A stretch of 64,000 nucleotides of DNA from Dyella sp. RRB7 (GTDB lineage: Bacteria; Pseudomonadota; Gammaproteobacteria; Xanthomonadales; Rhodanobacteraceae): contig NZ_JAKWJS010000007.1 in NCBI RefSeq assembly GCF_022761115.1, positions 184,740 to 248,739 on the forward strand, written 5' to 3'. Below are positions 7,189 through 15,500 of the stretch, piece after piece; within the stretch, counting starts at the first letter, position 1; every line of letters starts with the position of its first letter. The notes under the pieces are model-generated. The model was not told where the DNA came from, ran no database searches, and saw nothing but the letters and a program-made list of their open reading frames with translations. The translations under genes were made by a program, and so were the position numbers.

Positions 7189-9681
7189 TTACTGGCAAGC
7201 CTCGCAATACTCCGGATTCTCCAGTGAGCAGAACACCGCGGCCGTCGCCTGCTCCTGGTCCGCCGCCACCGGGGCTGCCTTCGCCGCTGGTGCCGCCGAC
7301 ACCGTGGTCTTGGTGATCTTGGTGGCGGGACGCGAGCGCAGGTAGTAGGTGGTCTTGATGCCCGCCTTCCACGCGTACATGTACATGGAACTCAGCTGGC
7401 CGATGTTCGGGTTTTCCATGAACAGGTTGAGCGACTGGCTCTGGTCGATATACGCGCCACGCGCCGCGCCCAGGTCGATCAGCGCCTTCTGCGGCAGCTC
7501 CCACACGGTGCGGTAGATGCTGCGCAGCCGCTCCGGAATTGCCGTGATGCCCTGGATCGAGCCTTCCGCCAGCTTGATCGCGTCGCGTACTTCGGACGTC
7601 CACAGGCCCAGCGTCTTCAGCTCGTCGACCAGGTAGCGGTTCACCACCAGGAAGTCGCCGGACAGCGTCTCGCGCTTGAACAGGTTGCTCACCTGCGGCT
7701 CGATGCATTCATAGCAACCGGCGATCGAGGCGATAGTGGCGGTCGGGGCGATGGCGATCAGCAGCGAGTTGCGCAGGCCCTTGGCCTTGATCGACTCGCG
7801 CAGGGCGTTCCAGCGCGCAATGTCGTGCGGCTGTGCGTTCGGCCAGTAGTCGAACTGCAGCTCGCCGTTGGCGGCGCGGCTTTCGCCGAAGCCCGGATGG
7901 GCGCCGAACTGCGCGGCCAGTTCGTTCGACTGCGACAGCGCGTTGAAATATATCTCCTCGGCGATGCGCGTGGACAGCGCCAGCGCCTCGGCCGAGTCGA
8001 ACGGCAGGCGCAGCTTGAAGAACACGTCCTGCAGGCCCATCACGCCCAGGCCCACCGGACGCCACTTGCTGTTGGCGGTCTTGGCGGTGTCGATCGGGTA
8101 GAAGTTGAGATCGATCACGCGGTCGAGCTGGCGCACCGCGGTACGCACGGTGGAGGCGAGCTTGTCGAAATCGAACACGCCGTCCACCACGTGGCGCGAC
8201 AGGTTCACCGAGCCGAGGTTGCACACCGCCGTCTCGTCCGCATTGGTCACCTCGAGGATCTCGGTGCACAGGTTGGACAGGTGGATGACGTTCTCGGCCC
8301 GGGCGGTCTGGTTGCTGGTGGCGTTGCTGCGGTCCTTGAAGGTCATCCAGCCGTTGCCGGTCTGCGCCAGCGTGCGCAGCATGCGCGCATACAGCTCGCG
8401 CGCCTTCACCTTCTTCACCGCCAGGCCGTTGGCTTCCGCCTCGCGATAGGCGCGCTCGAACGTCTCGCCCCAGCTGTCGACGAAGTGCGGCACGATCTTG
8501 GGATCGAACAGCGACCAGTCGCCGTCGCTCTCCACCCGGCGCATGAATTCGTCGGGAATCCAGTTGGCCAGGTTGAGGTTGTGCGTGCGGCGGGCGTCGT
8601 CGCCGGTGTTGTCGCGCAGTTCGAGGAATTCCTCGATGTCGGCGTGCCACGGCTCCAGGTACACGCAGGCGGCGCCCTTGCGCTTGCCGCCCTGGTTCAC
8701 CGCGGCGACCGAGGCGTCCAGCGTCTTCAGCCACGGCACCAGGCCGTTGGAATGGCCGTTGGTGCCCTTGATCAGCGAACCGCGCGAACGCACGCGCGAG
8801 TAGGCCAGGCCGATGCCGCCGGCGAACTTGCTGAGCTTGGCCACGTCGCCGTACTTCTCGTAGATCGACTCCAGCGAATCGGACGGCGAGTCGAGCAGGA
8901 AGCACGAGCTGAGCTGTTCGTGCGCGGTGCCGGCGTTGAACAGCGTGGGCGAGCTGGCGATGTATTCCAGCGAGGACAACAGGCGGTACAGCTCCAGCGT
9001 CTCGCCGATCTCGTTGCCGCCCAGCGCGCAGGCGATGCGCATGAAGAAGTGCTGCGGCGTCTCGATCACCTTGCGCAGCTGCGGATGGCGCAGCAGGTAG
9101 CGGTCGTACACCGTGCGCAGGCCGAAGTATTCGAAGCGGCGCGAGGCGTGCGGATCGATCGCGTCGTTGAGCTTGCGCGCGTTGGTGGCCACGAAGTCGC
9201 GCAGGCGATCGTTGAGGATGCCCAGCTCCGCGCCACGTGCGATCGACTGCGAGAAGCTCTGGATTTCCTGGCCGCTCACTTCCTTGTCGATATAGGCGCT
9301 GAGCAGGCGCGCGGCGAGCTGGCCGTACTCGGGCTCTTCCGCGGTGAGCGCGGCGGCAGTACGGATGGACAGTTCGTCCAGCTCCTGCGTGGTGGCGCCG
9401 TCGTACAGGCCGCCGATGGTCTTCAGCGCCACGCGCAGCGGGTCCACGCCGTGCAGGCCTTCGCTGCTGCGGGTCACCGCGCGAACGATCTTGTTGACGT
9501 CCACCACTTCCTGGCGGCCGTTGCGCTTGGTCACGCGCATCTGGCCGGGGTTGTGCGGCGGGGTGAGCGCGAATGGCGTATCCATACGGGGTGCTTCGGT
9601 CACGGCAGTCTCGGCGGGGAAAGCGGTAGCGTCCGCGCGATCGTCATCACGTTCGCGCGAGGTGGTATCGATAGGTTGCAT
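7189..9681 (-). CDS. nrdA: Ribonucleoside-diphosphate reductase subunit alpha (class I)
   Basis: 830-residue catalytic subunit. An N-terminal ATP-cone lies at about 48-135 (MRVTKRNGRQEVVDVNKIVRA), so activity should be inhibited by dATP. The ten-stranded barrel carries the redox cysteine in LSSCFLLD, the NLCTEI active-site loop with the thiyl-radical cysteine, and VCNLGSVNLSR. The C-terminal re-reduction pair is CEAC in the last five residues. The ATG at 9681 is chosen because a moderate GGAG lies upstream and the frame before it, though open to 9816, looks non-coding; ATG 9585 is possible. The roughly 45 residues before the ATP-cone are low-complexity. A cobalamin riboswitch lies in the 5' leader. 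Confidence 0.95.
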   Translation of the reverse strand: MQPIDTTSRERDDDRADATAFPAETAVTEAPRMDTPFALTPPHNPGQMRVTKRNGRQEVVDVNKIVRAVTRSSEGLHGVDPLRVALKTIGGLYDGATTQELDELSIRTAAALTAEEPEYGQLAARLLSAYIDKEVSGQEIQSFSQSIARGAELGILNDRLRDFVATNARKLNDAIDPHASRRFEYFGLRTVYDRYLLRHPQLRKVIETPQHFFMRIACALGGNEIGETLELYRLLSSLEYIASSPTLFNAGTAHEQLSSCFLLDSPSDSLESIYEKYGDVAKLSKFAGGIGLAYSRVRSRGSLIKGTNGHSNGLVPWLKTLDASVAAVNQGGKRKGAACVYLEPWHADIEEFLELRDNTGDDARRTHNLNLANWIPDEFMRRVESDGDWSLFDPKIVPHFVDSWGETFERAYREAEANGLAVKKVKARELYARMLRTLAQTGNGWMTFKDRSNATSNQTARAENVIHLSNLCTEILEVTNADETAVCNLGSVNLSRHVVDGVFDFDKLASTVRTAVRQLDRVIDLNFYPIDTAKTANSKWRPVGLGVMGLQDVFFKLRLPFDSAEALALSTRIAEEIYFNALSQSNELAAQFGAHPGFGESRAANGELQFDYWPNAQPHDIARWNALRESIKAKGLRNSLLIAIAPTATIASIAGCYECIEPQVSNLFKRETLSGDFLVVNRYLVDELKTLGLWTSEVRDAIKLAEGSIQGITAIPERLRSIYRTVWELPQKALIDLGAARGAYIDQSQSLNLFMENPNIGQLSSMYMYAWKAGIKTTYYLRSRPATKITKTTVSAAPAAKAAPVAADQEQATAAVFCSLENPEYCEACQ

Positions 9682-9845
9682 GGCGGCTTCGCTCCAAGCG
9701 TGGTCATCAACCGCCTGCTCCCGCGCGCAGGGCTGAAACGGTGCGGATGCCACGGACGGTCGAGCGGCAGGGCAGTCGCCCCGCGCGTCGACGCGCCTCC
9801 CCGCGGAAGCCGTCACCCTTCATTGCAGCGTTCGCGCCGCAATGT

Positions 9846-10027
9846 GTCGGCAGGTCTTCGGACTCGCGGACGTGGGTCCGAAGACCCGGCCTACTCGCTC
9901 CCGCTTCCCAGCCGCTGAGGGCCAGTGCGTTGATGGCTTTCGTTTCCGCTTACCGCTGCGGGGCAGTCCCGGATTTTCACCGGATTCCCTATTGAGCCAG
10001 TCCGACCTTAAGTCTGAGAGTGGCACC
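9846..10027 (-). promoter_or_regulatory. Cobalamin (AdoCbl) riboswitch in the nrdA leader
   Basis: Read on the minus strand the leader has the landmarks of the cobalamin riboswitch in order: GGTGCCA at the 5' end (10027-10021), GGGAATCCGGTG, AATCCGGGACTGCCCCGC, a variable stem region, and the B12-box AGTCCGAAGACCTGCC (9864-9849). It ends about 165 bases before the chosen nrdA ATG. Cobalamin riboswitches are known upstream of B12-independent enzymes that have B12-dependent counterparts. By that logic AdoCbl would lower nrdAB expression, which makes sense if the genome also encodes a class II (NrdJ) reductase; that is inference. Confidence 0.93.
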
Positions 10028-10029
10028 GA

Positions 10030-10080
10030 CCGGCACAACATATCGGGCTGGCCGGGGGCGGTCAACCCAATAGATTGTGG
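10030..10080 (-). promoter_or_regulatory. nrdAB promoter with two NrdR-box-like sites
   Basis: On the minus strand TTGACC (10065-10060) and TATGTT (10042-10037) are exactly 17 bp apart, a good sigma70-like promoter with the start predicted near 10030, just before the riboswitch. Two 16-bp sites resemble the NrdR box ACACAATATATTGTGT: 10065-10080 (about 13/16 matches) and 10033-10048 (about 11/16). They start exactly 32 bp apart, three helical turns, the arrangement typical of NrdR. One abuts -35 and the other covers -10, consistent with repression by NrdR. Confidence 0.75.
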
Positions 10081-10161
10081 ATAGGTCGGTGGATAACCCG
10101 GACGAACCCAGCCACGACGCGGCTTGCCGGCAAGCTAGGAAAATTTCGCAGGCGGGCCCGC

Positions 10162-11031
10162 TCAGGCCGGTGCTGTCGAAGAAGTAAGCAGTTCGGCGAA
10201 CTCCCTGGCGAAGCGGTGCACATCGCCGGGCCAGCGGGCGGACAGGTAGTGGCCGTCGCGCACCACGAAAGCCGGGCTGGCGTCGGTGTCGCTGTCGCGC
10301 ACCAGGCCGGAGGTCTTGCGGCGGTAGTCAGGGGCGTCGGTGGGCACGTCGAGGAAGTCCTCCGGCCGGGCCAGCGCGCGGGTCACTTCCTGCTGCACCG
10401 ACATATAGCCCGCCGGCTGGCCGGGAGCGTCCGGATAGGTGCGGTAGTAGTCCGGGTCCCAGAAGCGGGTGATACGCGTCAGCGACCAGGCGGATTTCTC
10501 CAGCGCCCAGGTCAGCGCCGTGGTGCGCCGGCCATGCAGTACCGAGCGGCCGTCGGCCGCCTTGCTGCGCGCGGCCAGCACCACGCCATGGCAGATCGCG
10601 GCCACCGGCTTGTCGGCGGCGAAGAAGGCAGCGACGGTGGCTTGCAGCAACGGGCTTTCCAGATATTCCCGCATGCCGCGTGCGCAGTGCCCGCCGGGCA
10701 GCAGCAGGCCGTCGAACGAGGCCGGGTTGATCGCATCCCAACGGATCGGCGCGTTGAAGGCGGGGTCTTTCAGCAACGCCGCATAGTCACGCCGTGCCAC
10801 GGCGTTGGCCCGCAACAGGCGACCCACCAGCGTCAGCTTGCGCAGGCCCGGTATCCAACCCCACGGATCGAGCCCTTCGCCGCTGAGCATGATGGGATCG
10901 GCGCTGGCGGGTCGTCCGCCCGGCGTGGCGAAGCTCACCCGATGGCCTGCCGCGACCAGCACGCGCCACGGCACCGCGACTTCGCTGGGGTCGAAGTCCT
11001 GGTGGGGCAGGGGGATCAGTACCTTGGCCAT
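10162..11031 (-). CDS. DJ-1/PfpI-family (type 1 glutamine amidotransferase-like) protein
   Basis: 289 residues with a class I amidotransferase-like fold. The nucleophile elbow AICHG holds the candidate catalytic cysteine, preceded by LLLPGGHCARGM, the second conserved loop of the superfamily. The start MAKVLIPLPHQDFDPSEVAVPW is the usual first beta strand. Members include chaperone/deglycase-like enzymes and hydrolases; no substrate can be inferred. It is longer than Hsp31-type and PfpI proteins because of a C-terminal extension of about 80 residues. It appears to be a single-gene unit between nrdAB and the M13 peptidase. The palindrome GCTTGCCGGCAAGC (10122-10135) beyond its stop may help end transcription. 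Confidence 0.8.
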   Translation of the reverse strand: MAKVLIPLPHQDFDPSEVAVPWRVLVAAGHRVSFATPGGRPASADPIMLSGEGLDPWGWIPGLRKLTLVGRLLRANAVARRDYAALLKDPAFNAPIRWDAINPASFDGLLLPGGHCARGMREYLESPLLQATVAAFFAADKPVAAICHGVVLAARSKAADGRSVLHGRRTTALTWALEKSAWSLTRITRFWDPDYYRTYPDAPGQPAGYMSVQQEVTRALARPEDFLDVPTDAPDYRRKTSGLVRDSDTDASPAFVVRDGHYLSARWPGDVHRFAREFAELLTSSTAPA

Positions 11032-11100
11032 GCGCCGACATTGCCTGTGGGCAGCCCGTTCAAGGCCCAGTCTAGCGAGCGGTTTCCCGCCACGATAGTT

Positions 11101-11134
11101 GCCAGCCTTCCGCTTGCAGCCGTGGAAGGCTGGC
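11101..11134 (-). terminator. Hairpin after the M13 peptidase gene
   Basis: Perfect 11-bp arms GCCAGCCTTCC and GGAAGGCTGGC enclose a 12-base loop, 8 bases past the stop codon at 11143. No T-tract follows on either strand, so it is a terminator-like hairpin only. Confidence 0.55.
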
Positions 11135-11142
11135 GTGGCCGG

Positions 11143-13209
11143 TTACCAGATACGCACGCGATCGGCAGGTTGCAGATAAAGCGCGTCACCCGGCTGTACT
11201 CCAAACACCTGGTACCACGCATCGATATTGCGCACCGGCCCGTTGACGCGGAACGCGCGCGGCGAATGCGGGTCGCTGGCGACCTGGCGGCGGATCGCAT
11301 CGTCGGTAAGCTTGCCGCGCCAGGCCTGGGCCCAACCCAGGAAGACGCGCTGGTCGCCGGTGAAGCCGTCGACCACCGGCGCGGGCTTGCCATGCAGCGA
11401 GGCGTGGTACGCATCGAGGGCAAGCGTGAGGCCACCGAGATCGGCAATGTTCTCGCCCATGGTGAGGTTGCCGTTGATATGCACGCCGGGCAGCGGTTCG
11501 AAGGCGTCGTATTGCGCGCCCAGCTTTTTGGCACGCTCGTCGAAGGCCTTGGCGTCGGCGGCGGTCCACCAGTCGCGCAGGGCGCCGTCGGCGTCGATCT
11601 TGCGGCCCTCGTCGTCGAAGCCGTGGGTCAGCTCGTGACCGATCACGCCGCCGATGGCGCCGTAGTTGATGGCCGGGTCGGCGTTGGGATCGAAGATCGG
11701 CGGCTGCAGGATGGCGGCCGGGAACACGATGTCGCGCAGCGAGCCGTTGTAGGCGTCGTTGGTCTGCGGCGTCATCGACCAGTCGCTGCGATCCACCGGG
11801 CCATCGAGGCGATTGACGTAGAACGACCAGTCGGCCGCCGCGGCATGCAGCACGTTGCCCACCAGATCATCGCGGCTGATGGCCACGCTGGCGTAGTCGC
11901 GCGGATGATCGGGGTAGCCGACCTTGATGGTGTAGGTATCGAGCTTGCGCAACGCTTCCTGTCGCGTCTGCGGCCCCATCCAGTCGAGCTTCTGGATGCG
12001 CTCCCGGTAGGCCGCCTTCAGGTTGGCCACCAGGGCCTCGATCTGGGTTTTCGAGCTGGCCGGGAAATACTTCGCCGTATACAGCTGGCCCACGCCCCAA
12101 CCCAGGTTGCCGAAGCAGTTCAGCCGGTCGCCGACGCCGCAATCACCGCCGGAAACCGCCTGCACGCCGCGCTTCCAACGCACCGTCTGTTGCTGCTGGC
12201 CGGTGAGCGTCTTGCCATGCATGTCGAAGTACGCATCCTGGAACGGCTGCGAGAGATAGAACGCCGCGTTGTCGGCAATGCGCGTGGCCTGCCACGCCTG
12301 GATGGTGGCGACGGGCGTATGGGCGTAGAGCGCGGCGAGCTTGGGAAAGGCGGTTTTCTCTGCCACCACAATGCGCTTGAGTTCGCCCAGCTGCGACGAC
12401 GTCAGGTACTCGGCCCAGGCAAACCCCGGTGCCAGCTGCTGCAGCTCGGCCACGCTCATCGGGTTGTAGGTTGCCACGGGGTCGCGCTGTTGCACCTTGC
12501 TCCAGCTCGCCTGGGCGATGGCGGTTTCGAAGGCCACCACGTCCCTGGCGGCGGCCTCGGGGTGCGGCCATCCGGACAAGGTCAGCAATTGGGTGACATA
12601 GGCCTGATAAGCGGTCTTCTGCTTGGCGAATGCCGGCTTGAGGTAGTAATCGCGGTCGGGCAGGCCAAGCCCGGCCTGGCCGACATATACCGCGTAGCGC
12701 TTGGTGTCCTTCAGGTCGATGTCGATGGACAGATCAAACAGCGCGCCCTCGAAGTCGACGTTGGTGCGCCCCATCAGCGCGGCCTGCGCATCGCGCGTGG
12801 TGGCCTTGCGCACGGCATCGAGCTGCGGCGCGATGGGCTTGGCGCCCAGCGCATCGATGCGCGCCTCGTCCATGTACGACTGGTAGAACGCACCCACCTT
12901 GCCGTCCAGCGTGGTGGTGGGCTGCGTGCTGTGCGCGGCTGCCTCCATGATGTCGTGCAGGCGTTGCTCGGTGAGGTCGGTCATGGCCAGGCGCAGGCTC
13001 ACGGCGGGCTTGTCGGCAGGTATCGGCGTGTGGTCCAGCCAGGTGCCGTTGGCGTAACGGAAGAAGTTGTCGCCCGGCTTGGTCGCCATGTCGGCGCCGG
13101 CCTGGTCGAAACCCCAGCTGCCGTATTGCGGCTTGCCGGCGTCGGCGGCATGCGCCAACCCGAACATCAAGGCACCCGCACCAGCCACCGCAAGAATCCT
13201 GCTGACCAT
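11143..13209 (-). CDS. M13-family zinc endopeptidase (PepO/neprilysin-like), secreted
   Basis: 688 residues. A signal peptide (MVSRILAVAGAGALMFGLAHA) precedes the mature start. The large helical M13 domain occupies the middle. The zinc-binding HELTH is at residues 525-529 and the third ligand lies in ENIADLGGL. The end YLQPADRVRIW matches the conserved M13 C-terminus (the family ends in xRxW). Such enzymes cut short peptides in the periplasm. The ATG at 13209 is preceded by GGGAGG; the longer open frame to 13350 lacks a signal and is rejected. It is divergent from the cysteine-dioxygenase-like gene. Confidence 0.93.
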   Translation of the reverse strand: MVSRILAVAGAGALMFGLAHAADAGKPQYGSWGFDQAGADMATKPGDNFFRYANGTWLDHTPIPADKPAVSLRLAMTDLTEQRLHDIMEAAAHSTQPTTTLDGKVGAFYQSYMDEARIDALGAKPIAPQLDAVRKATTRDAQAALMGRTNVDFEGALFDLSIDIDLKDTKRYAVYVGQAGLGLPDRDYYLKPAFAKQKTAYQAYVTQLLTLSGWPHPEAAARDVVAFETAIAQASWSKVQQRDPVATYNPMSVAELQQLAPGFAWAEYLTSSQLGELKRIVVAEKTAFPKLAALYAHTPVATIQAWQATRIADNAAFYLSQPFQDAYFDMHGKTLTGQQQQTVRWKRGVQAVSGGDCGVGDRLNCFGNLGWGVGQLYTAKYFPASSKTQIEALVANLKAAYRERIQKLDWMGPQTRQEALRKLDTYTIKVGYPDHPRDYASVAISRDDLVGNVLHAAAADWSFYVNRLDGPVDRSDWSMTPQTNDAYNGSLRDIVFPAAILQPPIFDPNADPAINYGAIGGVIGHELTHGFDDEGRKIDADGALRDWWTAADAKAFDERAKKLGAQYDAFEPLPGVHINGNLTMGENIADLGGLTLALDAYHASLHGKPAPVVDGFTGDQRVFLGWAQAWRGKLTDDAIRRQVASDPHSPRAFRVNGPVRNIDAWYQVFGVQPGDALYLQPADRVRIW

Positions 13210-13432
13210 AAGCCCTCCCGCCCATGTTTGAGGTTGGCGCATGGTCGCATGCCCATCACCCGCCGCCAGTGCTGGAAGTGCTGGCGGGGCGACCGGGCTG
13301 GCCGGGTCGGCCAGCGGTACGCGGCATTTGCGGCATAACGCCACAACCATGGCCGGTCAACGCAAGGAGCAGGCCGCGCCATCTCGGCCATGCTTCCTCC
13401 ATCGCCGTGCGCGCCGCCATGAAGGTTCATCC

Positions 13433-14014
13433 ATGCACGATAGGCCCATGACACCTCGCGTTGCGTGGATGCAGCGCGTTCTCTCATGCCTGGATGATGC
13501 CCTCAGCGCCTCGCAGGCATTCGATGCGGCGCGTCTGGCCCAGGCACTGGCGCCGGTATCTGCATGGGATGGGTGCCCGGCTTCGGGTGACATTTTCAGC
13601 GGCGGGCAGGCCGCCTATCGCCGCATGCCCCTGGCGTGCAACCAGGCGCTGGGATACGAGGCGTTGTTGATCGCCTGGCCTCCAGGCCATGTCACGCCCA
13701 TCCATGATCATGCCGGACTGGCGGGCCTGGTGCTGGTCCTGGACGGCAGTCTGGAAGAGGAGGCCTTCATCCTGTCGAAAGATGCTCGGCTGCATCTCGC
13801 TGCCCGCCAGAAAATCACCGCGAACGCCGGCGGCTGCCTGCTGATCACCGATGCGGATCAGGCGCACCGCTGTCGTAATCCTTCCTTGGAACGCACTGCC
13901 TTGTCCTTGCACGTCTATGGCGGGCGGCTCGACAGCTACCGCAGCTTCCATGAGGAGGACGGGCATTGGGCCGCGACGATGCAGCATTCGATGCGCGATC
14001 CATCGTTCGGCTGA
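13433..14014 (+). CDS. Cysteine dioxygenase-like cupin protein
   Basis: 193-residue cupin. The expected iron triad of thiol dioxygenases is visible: His91 and His93 (PIHDHAG) and His145 (DQAHRC). The position of the Cys that cross-links to Tyr in mammalian cysteine dioxygenase is Gly98, as in most bacterial enzymes; Tyr162 in LHVYGGRLDSYR fits the active-site tyrosine. The likely reaction is oxidation of cysteine or another small thiol to a sulfinate. The ATG at 13433 has AAGG about 8 bases upstream; ATG 13448 is an alternative. An FAD/NAD(P)-binding protein gene follows after 44 bases on the same strand, and the two may act on the same pathway. Confidence 0.8.
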   Translation: MHDRPMTPRVAWMQRVLSCLDDALSASQAFDAARLAQALAPVSAWDGCPASGDIFSGGQAAYRRMPLACNQALGYEALLIAWPPGHVTPIHDHAGLAGLVLVLDGSLEEEAFILSKDARLHLAARQKITANAGGCLLITDADQAHRCRNPSLERTALSLHVYGGRLDSYRSFHEEDGHWAATMQHSMRDPSFG

Positions 14015-14058
14015 TGGCAGGGCCCATCGCCGCACGCATGGTTCACTTGGCTTGAGAG

Positions 14059-15435
14059 ATGGGTATGTCGGATATCGCGATCATTGGCGGTGGCGCTGCG
14101 GGAGCAGCCGTTTTCGGTGCATGGCTTCGGCATGACTCCGTCGGTACGGTGCATTGGGTTACCGGCGTTCCGCCGTCGATAGGTCGCGGGGTGGCGTACG
14201 GTACGCAAGACCTTCGTCATCTGTTGAATGTCCGCGCAAGCCATATGGGCTTGTACCTGGATGAAGACGAGAGCTTTGCCCAATACAGCGCTCGCCGTGC
14301 CGGATTGCGCGAGACGGATTTCGCGCCGCGATGGTTGTTCGGCGACTTCATCATGACCCAGGTTCGCTCACGCATGGCGGAGGCGTCGGCAAAGCGCAGG
14401 CCACGCACCTTGCATGCCAGTGAGGCGGTGAGCGTGACGCCGCGCGGCGAGGGCTATGAAGTGCAGCTGGCGAACGGTACTGCATTGCATGTGCGTGCCG
14501 TCGTGCTGGCCCTGGGCATTTTGCCGCCGCGCCCATTTTCCGCTGTCTCCGCGCGTGCGCTTGCCAGCGGAGCCTATGTGCCGGACCCGTGGCGCCTGCC
14601 GCAATACGTGTCGCCTGCGCCGCGTCGCATGGTCGTCATCGGCACCGGCCTCACGGCGATCGATACGCTGCTGTCGGCTTCGGCCCGCTGGCCGGACACG
14701 GAATTCACGGCCGTGTCGCGACACGGTTTGCTGTCATCCGTGCAGCCGCTCTTGCCGTTGCCCGCCTTCGCGCAGCAAGCGCAGGTGAATGCGGCACTAT
14801 TGGCATGTCGCGGCAGTCTGGCGATGTTTCGAATCATCCGGCAAACCTTGCGTGACCACCCCGATCTCGACTGGCGCAGCCTCATCGATGGCATGCGCCC
14901 CATCAACTCCCTGCTCTGGCAGGGGCTTACGGAAGCAGGGCGTCGTCAATTCCTGCGTCACCTGCGCTGGCTATGGGATGCCTCGCGCCATCGCGCGCCG
15001 CCGCCGTCGGCCGAAGCCATCCAGCAATTGCGGGATAGCGGGCGATTAAGGCTGATGGCGGCGCGGGTCGTCGGCGTCGATGGCGATGGCCCATTGGATA
15101 TCACGCTGCGGACGCGTCCAGGCGGCGAACGGATCGCCATGCAAGCGGACATGGTGGTGCAGGCGACTGGATTGAACCTGGCAGTCGCCCTCTCCGACCA
15201 GCCCCTGTTGGCGCAGCTTCTCAGGGATGGCCTGGCGACGGCCGATCCGTTGCAGCTGGGCCTGTCTGTCCGGCCCGATGGTCGCCTGATCAATGCGCGA
15301 GGGGATGCGCAGCCCGGACTTTATGCCATCGGCCCCATGCTGTGCGGCAGCCTGTGGGAGTGCATCGCGATGCCGGAGATACGCGTGGCCGCTCACACGC
15401 TGGCGGCCACGCTGTCCGGAAGCCGGGCGTCCTGA
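14059..15435 (+). CDS. FAD/NAD(P)-binding oxidoreductase (YdhS/COG4529-like)
   Basis: 458 residues. An N-terminal dinucleotide-binding motif (IAIIGGGAAGAAVF, about 5-18) is followed by RGVAYGT and HLLNVRASHMG, typical of the FAD_NAD_binding_9 group. A second nucleotide-binding region starts at about residue 194 (MVVIGTGLTAIDTL). Near the C-terminus VQATGLN and LYAIGPMLCGSLWEC complete the flavoprotein pattern. The substrate is unknown. It lies directly behind the thiol dioxygenase-like gene, a pairing that hints at sulfur-compound oxidation. The start may be ATG 14059 or 14065. Confidence 0.8.
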   Translation: MGMSDIAIIGGGAAGAAVFGAWLRHDSVGTVHWVTGVPPSIGRGVAYGTQDLRHLLNVRASHMGLYLDEDESFAQYSARRAGLRETDFAPRWLFGDFIMTQVRSRMAEASAKRRPRTLHASEAVSVTPRGEGYEVQLANGTALHVRAVVLALGILPPRPFSAVSARALASGAYVPDPWRLPQYVSPAPRRMVVIGTGLTAIDTLLSASARWPDTEFTAVSRHGLLSSVQPLLPLPAFAQQAQVNAALLACRGSLAMFRIIRQTLRDHPDLDWRSLIDGMRPINSLLWQGLTEAGRRQFLRHLRWLWDASRHRAPPPSAEAIQQLRDSGRLRLMAARVVGVDGDGPLDITLRTRPGGERIAMQADMVVQATGLNLAVALSDQPLLAQLLRDGLATADPLQLGLSVRPDGRLINARGDAQPGLYAIGPMLCGSLWECIAMPEIRVAAHTLAATLSGSRAS

Positions 15436-15500
15436 CGCCAGCCGGCGGGGAGGTATCCGCGTTGCCTGGCGCGCGAACCGGTGCGGGCCCTTGAAGCAGT

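Noticed and set aside
7825..9918. A 697-codon plus-strand frame across nrdA
   Set aside because: Antisense shadow of nrdA; it also reads through the riboswitch.
9820..10084. Short frames of about 80 codons on both strands between nrdA and the DJ-1-like gene
   Set aside because: They lie inside the cobalamin riboswitch and promoter; the structured RNA explains the conservation.
10122..10135. Palindrome GCTTGCCGGCAAGC as a terminator
   Set aside because: The stem is only 7 bp with no T-tract; kept as a remark, not a feature.
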